A stretch of DNA of 64,000 nucleotides from NCBI RefSeq assembly GCF_000262305.1, contig NC_017910.1:2914001-2978000 (forward strand), read 5' to 3'. A program made the position numbers and the translations under genes. The notes beneath the pieces are model-generated. The model did not search any database and was not told the origin of the DNA. It saw nothing but the letters and a program-made list of their open reading frames with translations. This document shows positions 1 to 7,859 of the stretch, piece by piece. Source of the stretch: Shimwellia blattae DSM 4481 = NBRC 105725 (GTDB lineage Bacteria > Pseudomonadota > Gammaproteobacteria > Enterobacterales > Enterobacteriaceae). Within the stretch, counting starts at the first letter, position 1. Each line of letters begins with the position of its first letter.

Positions 1-1298
1 TCTGCCATCACCGCCCGGTGAAAAGGCAGGACCGATGCCACCCCCTCAATGGAAAACTCCGCCAGCGCCCGGCGCGCCCGGCGAATCGCCTGTTCGCGGG
101 TATCCCCGGTGACGATAAGTTTCGCCATCAGCGAGTCAAACTGGCCGGGCACCCAGTCCCCCTGGGCCACGCCGCTGTCCAGGCGGATCCCCGGGCCTGC
201 CGGGGGCATAAAACCGGTTATCTGCCCCGGGGTGGGCAGGAATCCCCGCCCGGCATCTTCCGCATTGATCCGAAACTCAAAAGCATGGCCCCTGACCGGG
301 GGCGCTTCACTGAAAGAGAGCGCCAGCCCCAGGGCCACGCGCAGCTGCTCCACCACCAGGTCCACCCCGCTGGTCTCTTCCGTGACCGGGTGTTCAACCT
401 GCAGACGGGTGTTCACCTCCAGGAATGACAAGCGGCCATCGTTGCTGAGCAGAAATTCGACGGTTCCGGCCCCGATATACCCGGCCCGGCGGCAAATATT
501 GCGCGCGGCGTCATGGATCTGCGCCCGCTGCTCATCGCTGATAAAGGGCGCGGGGGCCTCTTCCACCAGTTTCTGGTTACGCCGCTGGAGCGAGCAGTCC
601 CGGGTGCCCACCACCACCACATTGCCGTGGGTGTCGGCCATCACCTGCGCTTCAATATGTCTGGGGCTGTCGAGAAACTGCTCCACGTAGCACTCTCCCC
701 GGCCAAAGGCGCTTTGCGCTTCACGCACCGCCGAGTCATACAGCTCCGGGACAGACTCCAGCGTGCGGGCCACTTTCAGCCCCCGGCCACCGCCGCCAAA
801 GGCCGCTTTAATCGCCACCGGCAGACCATACTGGCGGGCAAACGCCAGCACCTCACCGGCCCCAGAGACCGGACCGTCGCTGCCCTGCACCAGCGGGGCC
901 CCCGCTTCGCGGGCAATTTTGCGCGCCTGCACTTTGTCGCCCAGTTGTTCGATGGTTTCCGGGCGGGGGCCAATCCAGATAAGCCCGGCCTGTTGCACCG
1001 CCCGGGCAAAATCCGCCCGCTCCGATAAAAACCCGTATCCCGGGTGGACCATCGTCGCCCCGCTGCGCCGGGCCGCATCAATAAGTGCGTCAATATTCAG
1101 ATAGGTTTCCCGGGGGGAGCTGCCCGGCAGCGCCCAGGCCTCATCAGCCATACGCACATGCAGCGCATGGGCGTCTGCGTCTGCATAGACCGCCACCGCT
1201 TTAATGCCCAGATCGCGACAGGCGCGGATCACCCGCACCGCAATTTCGCCCCGGTTGGCAATCAGCACTTTATGGCAGACAGGATGGTTACTCTTCAT
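1..1298 (-). CDS. Biotin carboxylase (AccC-like), 3' end beyond the window
   Basis: The reading frame opens at ATG 1298 and stays open for 432 codons to the window edge, so the C-terminus is missing. It matches the biotin carboxylase subunit of acyl-CoA carboxylases, which carboxylates biotin with ATP and bicarbonate. Visible are an N-terminal VLIANRGEIAVR block (residues 11-22), the glycine-rich ATP-grasp loop GGGGRGLK (168-175), EVNTRLQVEHPVTE (294-307) and RINAEDA (343-349). The ATG overlaps the last 11 bp of the PxpBC fusion gene, implying translational coupling. Its place at the end of a 5-oxoprolinase operon marks it as an accessory paralogue rather than the housekeeping accC; a biotin carrier gene may follow outside the window. 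The family is certain; the substrate is not. Confidence 0.93.
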   Translation of the reverse strand, partial: MKSNHPVCHKVLIANRGEIAVRVIRACRDLGIKAVAVYADADAHALHVRMADEAWALPGSSPRETYLNIDALIDAARRSGATMVHPGYGFLSERADFARAVQQAGLIWIGPRPETIEQLGDKVQARKIAREAGAPLVQGSDGPVSGAGEVLAFARQYGLPVAIKAAFGGGGRGLKVARTLESVPELYDSAVREAQSAFGRGECYVEQFLDSPRHIEAQVMADTHGNVVVVGTRDCSLQRRNQKLVEEAPAPFISDEQRAQIHDAARNICRRAGYIGAGTVEFLLSNDGRLSFLEVNTRLQVEHPVTEETSGVDLVVEQLRVALGLALSFSEAPPVRGHAFEFRINAEDAGRGFLPTPGQITGFMPPAGPGIRLDSGVAQGDWVPGQFDSLMAKLIVTGDTREQAIRRARRALAEFSIEGVASVLPFHRAVMA

Positions 1299-2880
1299 GG
1301 CACTTGCTCTCCGGCACAGGGGTAAAAGAAGAAATAAGATGAAAACGGACCAGACATCCGGGGGGGATTTGCCCCGCCAGATCCCGGTGGTGAGGCGCAA
1401 CGGCGGCAATTACCGGGTAGCCCCCGGTCAGCGGATGATCGCGCAGGAATAACACCGGCTGGCCGCTGGCGGGCACCTGAATCGCCCCCATGCAGGTGCC
1501 TTCGCTGGGCAGCTCCTGGTGCTGGCTGCGGGCCAGGGGCTGCTCGCCGTTCAGCCGCAGGCCGATACGGTTTGACTGCTCACTCACCGCCCAGGGCTGG
1601 CTGGTCAGCAGGCTGAGGGCCTCCTCGCTAAACCAGTCGGTGCGCGGCCCGGCAATAATATCCAGGGTGACCGTCTCAGCCGCTGCCGGTAGCCAGTCCG
1701 CAGGCGTTTGCGCGGGCCCGACAGCCTCGCAGGCCTGCTGCGGGCTGGTAAATATCTGCCCGCCCGCAGTCAGGGGCTCCGGCCCTACGGCCGCCAGGGT
1801 ATCCCGGGCGGCACTGCCCAGTTGCTCCGGCGGCGGGCAGACACCGCGAATCGCCAGATAACTGCACACCCCGCGCCGGGCAGGCCCAATGTGCAGCTCA
1901 TCCCCGGCCTGCATGGCAAATGCCTGCTCCATATTCAGCGCAAAGTGCTGCCCCTCAGCCACCAGCGTGAGGGCGCAGGGGGCACCGGTCACCGCCAGCA
2001 CCAGATCCTGCCCGGCCCGGGCCCGCAGGCCGCCGCCGGTTATCTCCAGCGCCGCCACATCCGGGTTCCCCACCAGGCGATTCGCCCGGCGCCAGGCGCC
2101 GTTATCCCGGGCGCCGGACACACCCACCCCCATCGCCGCCCGCCCCGGGCGCCCGGCATCCTGCCAGGTGGTCAGCAGCCCCGGGGTGATTATCGTCATC
2201 GCCCCGGTGGCCGCCTGGCCGGTGGGGCACACCACCTCCGCCGCCCCGGGCAGGGAGACCAGCCGCTGGCCGGAAACCGGCATAAAGCGGACCTCTGCCC
2301 CGGGCTGTAACAGCGCCGGTTGCTGGCGTGCTATATCCCACATTTTCTCAGCCGTGTGGCCTATCAGTTGCCAGCCGCCGGGGCTGGCCTGGGGGTAAAT
2401 ACCGCTAAATTCACCGGCCAGCCCCAGGGCCCCCGCCGGGATCCGGGTGCGCGGCGTGGTGCGCCTTGGGATCTCTTTTGGCCAGTCCGGGCTTGCCAGG
2501 TACGCAAAGCCCGGCGCAAAACCGGTAAAGGCCACTTTCCAGCGTACCGACTGGTGGTGCTCCACCAGCTGATTCACCGTCAGCCCCAGCAACCCGGCCA
2601 GGGCGGGCAGATCTTCACCGTCATAACACACCGGGATAGTAATCAGTGGCAGCTGGCGCCTGCCCTCTCCCCCCGGGGGCAGTAGCCGGATAGCCCGGCA
2701 CAGGGCCGCCGCGTCGGTAAGCCAGGGGGTAAAGCGCACCAGCAGGGTGCGGGCGGCGGGCACCAGCTCTTCAATACCGGGAAGTATCGCCGCGCTCAGC
2801 GCATCATGCAGCGCCAGAGTGTCATGCAGGGTGGGAAGCTCGACCAGAAAACTGTCTGTATTGACCGGCAAAAAACGCAT
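1288..2880 (-). CDS. Fused 5-oxoprolinase subunits B and C (PxpB-PxpC / KipI-KipA)
   Basis: A 530-residue protein joining two subunits that are separate genes in E. coli (pxpB, pxpC). Residues 1 to about 225 are KipI/PxpB-like, with FTGFAPGFAYL (118-128) and PAGALGLAGEFSGIYP (148-163). Residues from about 228 are KipA/PxpC-like, with TPGLLTTWQDAGRPG (232-246). PxpABC hydrolyses 5-oxoproline to glutamate with ATP. I chose ATG 2880 over the upstream in-frame start at 2952 because it follows the previous stop codon (2882-2884) by one base and gives the family N-terminus. The stop overlaps the biotin carboxylase start. Allophanate hydrolase domains are related, but the PxpA neighbour favours 5-oxoprolinase. 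Confidence 0.9.
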   Translation of the reverse strand: MRFLPVNTDSFLVELPTLHDTLALHDALSAAILPGIEELVPAARTLLVRFTPWLTDAAALCRAIRLLPPGGEGRRQLPLITIPVCYDGEDLPALAGLLGLTVNQLVEHHQSVRWKVAFTGFAPGFAYLASPDWPKEIPRRTTPRTRIPAGALGLAGEFSGIYPQASPGGWQLIGHTAEKMWDIARQQPALLQPGAEVRFMPVSGQRLVSLPGAAEVVCPTGQAATGAMTIITPGLLTTWQDAGRPGRAAMGVGVSGARDNGAWRRANRLVGNPDVAALEITGGGLRARAGQDLVLAVTGAPCALTLVAEGQHFALNMEQAFAMQAGDELHIGPARRGVCSYLAIRGVCPPPEQLGSAARDTLAAVGPEPLTAGGQIFTSPQQACEAVGPAQTPADWLPAAAETVTLDIIAGPRTDWFSEEALSLLTSQPWAVSEQSNRIGLRLNGEQPLARSQHQELPSEGTCMGAIQVPASGQPVLFLRDHPLTGGYPVIAAVAPHHRDLAGQIPPGCLVRFHLISSFTPVPESKCHEE

Positions 2881-2881
2881 C

Positions 2882-3691
2882 TCAGCCCCCCTGCCAGGCA
2901 GTGTCCGGAATGTCGGTAATAAACATATGTCCCGGCGCATGGCTGATGGCAAAAGGCACCCGGGAGCGCATAACCGCCGCCTGGGGGGTCACCCCGCAGG
3001 CCCAGAATACCGGGATCTCCCCGGGCTCAATACGCACCGCATCGCCAAAGTCCGGGCGGGAGAGATCGCCAATCCCCAGCTGGGCCGGATCGCCAATATG
3101 GACCGGCGCGCCGTGTACCGCAGGCAGCCGGGCGGTGATCATCACCGCGTCACTGATCCGGGATGCGGGCACCGGGCGCATGGAGACCACCAGCTCGCCG
3201 GATAACCGGCCCGCAGGGCGGCACTGGCGGTGGGTTTTATACATCGGCACGTTGCAGCCGTCGGTAATATGGCGCACCTCAATACCGGCGGCCATCAGCG
3301 GCGCTTCAAAGGTAAAACTGCAGCCGATCAGAAAGGTCACCAGATCCGGGTGCTGCTCCCATAAGTCGGTCGCGTCGGTTACCTCACCGGCCAGGGTGCC
3401 GTGCTGCCACACCCGGTAGCGGGGAATATCGCTGCGAATATCGGCCCCTTCGGCCAGGGGAGTCCGGTAGCCACCGGCTTCGATAACATCCAGCACCGGG
3501 CAGCTTTGCGGGTTACGCTGGGCGTAAAGCAGAAAATCAAATGCCCAGTCGGCGGGCAGGCTTATCATGTTGGCCTGAGTCATGCCCGGTGCCATTCCGG
3601 CGGTGGGGCTGGCAAACCCGGCGCGGATCTGCGCCCGGGCCTCGCGGGCGGCCGCAATGGCCTGGGGGGTGGCGCGAATCGCGTTGTTCAT
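2882..3691 (-). CDS. DUF1445 / YcsI-family putative hydro-lyase
   Basis: A 269-residue soluble protein of the YcsI (DUF1445, UPF0317) family. Conserved blocks seen are GCSF (123-126), RPAGRLSGELVVSMRP (158-173), FWACGVTPQAA (229-239) and HAPGHMF (251-257). Family members often sit beside pxpA and kipIA genes, as in Bacillus subtilis ycsG-ycsF-ycsI-kipIA. The related domain is part of mammalian D-glutamate cyclase, which interconverts D-glutamate and 5-oxo-D-proline, so a role in feeding or processing lactam substrates for PxpABC is a reasonable inference but unproven. The start overlaps the pxpA stop by 4 bp (ATGA), and its stop lies 1 bp from the next ATG. Confidence 0.85.
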   Translation of the reverse strand: MNNAIRATPQAIAAAREARAQIRAGFASPTAGMAPGMTQANMISLPADWAFDFLLYAQRNPQSCPVLDVIEAGGYRTPLAEGADIRSDIPRYRVWQHGTLAGEVTDATDLWEQHPDLVTFLIGCSFTFEAPLMAAGIEVRHITDGCNVPMYKTHRQCRPAGRLSGELVVSMRPVPASRISDAVMITARLPAVHGAPVHIGDPAQLGIGDLSRPDFGDAVRIEPGEIPVFWACGVTPQAAVMRSRVPFAISHAPGHMFITDIPDTAWQGG

Positions 3692-4464
3692 ACCGCCTCC
3701 GTAAACGGGGCAATCTCAATGCCGTGCGCAGTCAGCAACTGGCGGGTGTGGCGCGCCATCTCAATGGCGGCCGGGCTGTCACCGTGAACACAGATGGAGT
3801 CCGCCTTCAGTGCGGTAAATTCACCCTCCACGGAGAGGATCCCCCCGCCGCGGATCATGTGCAGCATCCGCTGTGCAACCTGCTGCGGATCATGGAGCAC
3901 CGCCCCGGCCTCGCGCCGGGAGACCAGGGTGCCGTCGCTGTGGTAGGCCCGGTCGGCGAAGGCCTCCGCCACCGTTCTCAGCCCCTGCTCCGCCGCCAGA
4001 GAAAGAATGCGCGACCCGGCAAGCCCCATCAGCACAAGCGAGGGATCCACCGCTTTGATCGCGGCAATGACCGCTCTTCCCTGCTGTTCGTTGTGGGCGA
4101 TGGTGTTGTATAGGGCGCCGTGGGGTTTCACGTAGCGCACGCGGGTTCCCGCGGCGGCCGCCATCCCCTGGAGCGCGCCAATCTGGTAGATAACGTCTGC
4201 CATCAGCTCATCGTGCGAGAGATCCATATTGCGTCGGCCAAACCCCACCAGGTCCGGGTAGGAGACATGGGCCCCCACGGCAACCCCCCGGGCGGCGGCG
4301 GCCCTGACCGTCGCCAGAATCACATCCGGTGAGCCCGCATGGAAACCGCAGGCCACATTGGCACTGCTGACCAGCGCCAGAATGGCGTCATCATCACCGA
4401 GGGTCCACTGGCCATAGCTTTCCCCTAAATCACTATTTAAATCAATTCGCTGTACTTCACTCAT
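3688..4464 (-). CDS. pxpA: 5-oxoprolinase subunit A (LamB/YcsF family)
   Basis: A 258-residue LamB/YcsF-family protein, the A subunit of the bacterial ATP-dependent 5-oxoprolinase. Signature blocks are DLNSDLGES (8-16), SANVACGFHAGSP (34-46), GAHVSYPD (64-71), FGRR (75-78) and KPHGALYN (113-120). The ATG at 4464 lies one base after the transporter stop (4466-4468) and has a GGAG ten bases upstream; a TTG nine bases earlier is in frame but lies inside the transporter gene. It acts in the cytoplasm with PxpB and PxpC, here encoded as one chain two genes downstream. Assignment is firm from motifs and context. Confidence 0.95.
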   Translation of the reverse strand: MSEVQRIDLNSDLGESYGQWTLGDDDAILALVSSANVACGFHAGSPDVILATVRAAAARGVAVGAHVSYPDLVGFGRRNMDLSHDELMADVIYQIGALQGMAAAAGTRVRYVKPHGALYNTIAHNEQQGRAVIAAIKAVDPSLVLMGLAGSRILSLAAEQGLRTVAEAFADRAYHSDGTLVSRREAGAVLHDPQQVAQRMLHMIRGGGILSVEGEFTALKADSICVHGDSPAAIEMARHTRQLLTAHGIEIAPFTEAV

Positions 4465-4465
4465 G

Positions 4466-5707
4466 TTAAACAATCTCCAGGAAGCTAAAGATAGTACCCA
4501 CGGATAACGCCCCCATATACCAGGTCAGCAGGCAGACCAGAACGCCGCTCCACAACAGCCAGCGGGGATAATGATAACCGCCCATCAAATCTGCCCGCCG
4601 CCAGCCCACATAGACAAACAGCGTTAACCCCACCGGCAGGATGAGCCCGTTAAACCCTCCGGCAAAGACCAGCAGGGCGGCAGGTGCCGTGCCCAGCAAC
4701 AGATAGACCCCCAGCGAGATGGCAATAAAAATAAGGGTGGCGATGCTCCGCTGGCGCTCAGTGAGCGTTTTTTTAAAGACGGTAATAAACGAAACGGAGG
4801 TATAGGCCGCGCCAATCACGCTGGTCAGGGCGGCGGCCCAGAAGATAAACCCGAACAGGCGAACCCCCACATCCCCGAGGGCATAATAAAACGCCTGGGA
4901 TGCCGGGTTAGCCGCCTGGCCGGAAAGATCCAGCGTCACCCCGCTGGCGACCACCCCGAGGATGGCAAGAAACAGCACATAGCGCATGATCCCGACCACC
5001 AGGATACCTTTATTGGCCGCAGAAGAGACCGCCTCAATATGTTCTGGCCCACTCAGGCCTTTATCCAGCAGGCGGTGCGCCCCCGCATAACTGATATAGC
5101 CCCCCACGGTTCCGCCGACAATGGTGGTAATGGTGGCAAAATCAATACTGTCCGGCAGGATAGTCTGGTACAGCGCCTCCCCCACTGGCGGGTGGGTGAC
5201 AAACATCACCCCCACCATCAGCAGGATCATCAGCAGGCCGAGTACCACCATCAGCCGGTCAATGGCGGTGCTGGCCCGGCGGGAAGAGAAAATCCACATG
5301 GCAAACAGCGCGCTGATAAGACCACCCAGCTTCGGGCTAATGCCGAACATGGCGTGCATACCCAGCCCGGCCCCGGCAATATTGCCAATGTTAAAAATCA
5401 GCCCGCCAAACAGCACCAGTACCGCCAGCAGGTAGCCGCTTCCCGGCAGGGTGGCGTTGGCCACGTCGGCGGCGCGCATCCGCGTGAGCGTGACCACGCG
5501 CCAGATATTTTGCTGCACCACAAAATCAATCACGATGGAGGCGAGGATCCCAAAAGCGAACGCCGCGCCCATGGTGGAGGTAAACGCGGTGGTCTGGGTA
5601 ATAAAGCCCGGGCCGATAGCCGAGGTCGCCATCAGGAAGATTGCGGCAATCAGGGACGATCGCCGGTGGCTGATAAACGCCTTTTTCTCTGTATCCAGTG
5701 CAGACAT
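4466..5707 (-). CDS. NRAMP-like membrane transporter (YcsG type)
   Basis: A 413-residue integral membrane protein with about 11 hydrophobic segments, first gene of the operon. It resembles the NRAMP/SLC11 fold, but the first helix reads SAIGPGFITQTTAF instead of the DPGN metal-binding motif of true NRAMP manganese/iron carriers, so divalent-metal transport is doubtful. The B. subtilis relative YcsG lies in the equivalent ycsG-ycsF-ycsI-kipIA cluster. Uptake of the pathway substrate (5-oxoproline or a related lactam) is an inference from position only. Start ATG 5707 is preceded by AAGGAG; an in-frame start 42 bases earlier lacks a good ribosome site. Confidence 0.85.
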   Translation of the reverse strand: MSALDTEKKAFISHRRSSLIAAIFLMATSAIGPGFITQTTAFTSTMGAAFAFGILASIVIDFVVQQNIWRVVTLTRMRAADVANATLPGSGYLLAVLVLFGGLIFNIGNIAGAGLGMHAMFGISPKLGGLISALFAMWIFSSRRASTAIDRLMVVLGLLMILLMVGVMFVTHPPVGEALYQTILPDSIDFATITTIVGGTVGGYISYAGAHRLLDKGLSGPEHIEAVSSAANKGILVVGIMRYVLFLAILGVVASGVTLDLSGQAANPASQAFYYALGDVGVRLFGFIFWAAALTSVIGAAYTSVSFITVFKKTLTERQRSIATLIFIAISLGVYLLLGTAPAALLVFAGGFNGLILPVGLTLFVYVGWRRADLMGGYHYPRWLLWSGVLVCLLTWYMGALSVGTIFSFLEIV

Positions 5708-6035
5708 GCAGATACTCCTTGCGGAATTGGTTGTCACTGTAACAAGCAATATCCGGACCGTTGTTGAGTTGTGTTTATGTTTTGTTAATCAATCTTTTTC
5801 AGATTGTTGAACAATACACTAGATAGTGAAGATAAATTAAACAATATCCCGCTGCCGGGCGTGTGAAGAAATCAGACACCGATCACCTAATCCTCTGCGC
5901 GGTGCCGGGAGATGCACTTAAGCAGTGCAGAACGACGGCGGGATGCACCAGCGCGGTGCGCAGGCGGGCAAGGCTTGTGGCACTGTTATAAATATGTGAA
6001 GATTATCCGCTCCCGACCGCACCAGTGATGATGTC
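5708..6035. promoter_or_regulatory. Divergent intergenic region of the pxp operon and gntR gene, with palindromic operator candidate
   Basis: This 328-bp gap separates the divergent transporter and GntR-type genes. Its central part is AT-rich, unlike the flanks. It contains ATTGTTGAACAAT at 5803-5815, a perfect 13-bp palindrome of 6-bp arms around one base, plus related half-sites TTGTTAATCAAT (5782-5793) and AAACAAT nearby. Short palindromes of this size are typical binding sites of GntR/FCD regulators, so this is the likely operator. No gene was seen in the gap. Confidence 0.5.
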
Positions 6036-6710
6036 ATGACAACCCAGCCCGCCCCCCTGACGCTTATTGACCGTACCGCAGATATTATTCGGGTAAAAAT
6101 TATTTCCGGTGAGCTGACACCGGGGGCCCGGCTATCAGAGGCGGCACTCAGCGAGCAGCTCAGCATCTCGCGAAATACGCTGCGCGAAGTCTTTCGCCTG
6201 CTGACCCAGGAGGGGTTGCTGCACCATGAGCCGAACCGGGGGGTAAAAGTGGCGCTGCCGGACATGGCGGCCGTGATTGATATTTACCGGATCCGCCGGT
6301 TAATTGAGTGCGATGCCCTGCGCCACGCCGACCCGCTGCACCCGGCCATTGCCCGCATGACAGACGCGCTCACCGCCGCCCGCCGCTGGCAAGAGCACGG
6401 CGACTGGCGCCACGTGGGGACAGAAAACATGGTCTTTCACAGTGCCCTGGTGGAGCTGGCAGACAGCGAGCGCATGAACCGGATATACCGCCAGATCTCC
6501 GCCGAGCTGCGCCTGGCCTTCGGCCATCTTAACGATCACCAGATGCTGCACGGCCCCTATATTGAGAAAAACGCGCATATTCTTGAGCTGCTGCTGGCGG
6601 GGGATAACAGCGAGGCGGCCAGCGCCATGGAAAGCTATCTTTATTTGTCGGAGCGCACGGTTATCGCCGCCCTGGCCCGCCACCAGCAGGCCAGCCAGCG
6701 CGCGCGTTAA
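6036..6710 (+). CDS. GntR-family transcriptional regulator with FCD domain
   Basis: A 224-residue regulator. An N-terminal winged helix-turn-helix (about residues 8-75) contains GELTPGARLSEAALSEQL followed by SRNTLREVFRLL, the GntR recognition region. The remainder is an all-helical FCD ligand domain. It is divergent from the pxp operon and is probably its ligand-responsive repressor, with 5-oxoproline or a breakdown product as plausible effector (inference). Its TAA (6708-6710) overlaps the stop codon of the convergent glycosyltransferase-like gene (6707-6709). Confidence 0.9.
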   Translation: MTTQPAPLTLIDRTADIIRVKIISGELTPGARLSEAALSEQLSISRNTLREVFRLLTQEGLLHHEPNRGVKVALPDMAAVIDIYRIRRLIECDALRHADPLHPAIARMTDALTAARRWQEHGDWRHVGTENMVFHSALVELADSERMNRIYRQISAELRLAFGHLNDHQMLHGPYIEKNAHILELLLAGDNSEAASAMESYLYLSERTVIAALARHQQASQRAR

Positions 6711-7441
6711 CCGCGCAAACGGCGTTTAAACTGTTTCAGCCGGGCCTTCAGGGTATTGGCGAGCGAAAACGCCGGCACCCAGGGTAATGCCGTTTGCCAG
6801 GGGCGCGGGGAGCCATGAAAACAGACGATACGCGCCCCGGCAGGCAACGTGCCATTTGCCACCCCGTCGTGCAGTTTTTCACTGAAGCCCGGCATCGTGC
6901 GGGTGGCGATATTCGCTTTATAGCTGATAATTTTGCCAGGCATCACGGTCTGCCAGCGATCCGCCTGCGGGTAAATCTGCCCAATAAACCCCTGGTCACC
7001 GTGGAACGGCGGCGCTTTTTTCTCGGCCATTATCTGTGCGGCGTTATCTTTAAACGCCTGCCAGGCCCGGTGCTTTTCGCGGGCGGGAATAAACATAATC
7101 CCGGAGGCGGGGGGCGCATTTTCCTGCCCTTCGCAGGCGAAATCCGTCAGCATGGTGATGTTTTTCAGGGCGGTGAAATCATCCAGCGGGCCGGTAATCA
7201 CCGTATCAATGTCGATATACAGCAGATCTTCATGGCCAATCTGCGGGTGATCCGGGTTAAATAACTCCAGTTTTGCCCACCAGCCCGGCCAGTCGTAGAG
7301 CAACGGGGCGGTGGGCACACCGGGGATCTCAGCGGCATCGGTCAGGCACAGGGCGCGCCGGTCGCCAAGCTGGCGGTGGAGCCACTGGGCGTGCCTGGGG
7401 GTGAAATCCTTACCACAGCGCAGCACGGAAACAATCAGCAT
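6707..7441 (-). CDS. Putative glycosyltransferase (GT-A fold, DxD motif)
   Basis: A 244-residue soluble protein without signal peptide or membrane segment. LLYIDIDTVITGPLDDF (73-89) contains the DxD-type DID metal/nucleotide-sugar motif at 77-79. Later blocks FHGDQGFIGQ and CFHGSPRPW resemble the C-terminal metal-binding histidine region of GT8-like transferases. The acceptor is unknown; capsule, LPS or oligosaccharide modification are all possible. It is a single gene between the pxp cluster and copA and is not part of the E. coli copA neighbourhood. Its C-terminus is strongly basic (KARLKQFKRRLRG). Fold assignment is good, function unknown. Confidence 0.75.
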   Translation of the reverse strand: MLIVSVLRCGKDFTPRHAQWLHRQLGDRRALCLTDAAEIPGVPTAPLLYDWPGWWAKLELFNPDHPQIGHEDLLYIDIDTVITGPLDDFTALKNITMLTDFACEGQENAPPASGIMFIPAREKHRAWQAFKDNAAQIMAEKKAPPFHGDQGFIGQIYPQADRWQTVMPGKIISYKANIATRTMPGFSEKLHDGVANGTLPAGARIVCFHGSPRPWQTALPWVPAFSLANTLKARLKQFKRRLRG

Positions 7442-7550
7442 TATTTATAATCCCTCTACTGACAAATATTCGGATCGGGCGCAGTTTACGCGAAATTGCC
7501 GCCAGCGTCCCTCATGAAACAACAAATAACTGCCCGGGTGATTTAAACAC

Positions 7551-7581
7551 TTGACCTTCCCCTTGCGGCAAGGTTTAACCT
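7551..7581 (+). promoter_or_regulatory. copA promoter with CueR box
   Basis: A -35 TTGACC (7551-7556) and -10 TAACCT (7576-7581) are separated by 19 bp, the overlong spacer characteristic of MerR-family activated promoters. Inside is the dyad ACCTTCC-N7-GCAAGGT (7554-7574), one base off a perfect inverted repeat, closely like the E. coli CueR site at copA. This predicts Cu(I)/Ag(I)-induced expression through CueR, although cueR itself is not in the window. Confidence 0.9.
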
Positions 7582-7647
7582 CTGTCACCAGTGAAGCCCA
7601 TTCCCCGGGACGGGGAGTGTTCCAGCCATCTACTGAGGAAGATAATC

Positions 7648-7859
7648 ATGTCTCAAGTTATTGATTTGAAGTTAGACGGTCTCTCCTGCGGGCACTGCGT
7701 GAAACGCGTTAAAGAGAGCCTTGAGCAGCGTGCAGATGTCGAAAGCGCCGATGTTACCGTCACCAGCGCCCGGGTGACCGGCAGCGCATCAGCAAGCGAT
7801 CTGATAGAAACCGTAAAACAGGCCGGCTACGGTGCGGAGTTAAGCCACCCAAAAACTAA
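7648..7859 (+). CDS. copA(Z): CopA(Z) copper chaperone produced by -1 frameshifting within copA
   Basis: Heptamer C CCA AAA (7848-7854) follows codon 67. A -1 slip rereads it as CCC AAA, then AAC, then TAA (7857-7859), ending translation after exactly 70 residues and releasing the first metal-binding domain (Cys14/Cys17) as a free protein. E. coli copA makes a 70-residue CopA(Z) chaperone by the same mechanism at C CCA AAG. Conservation of site, length and immediate stop makes this convincing; the stimulatory downstream structure was not folded. Confidence 0.8.
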
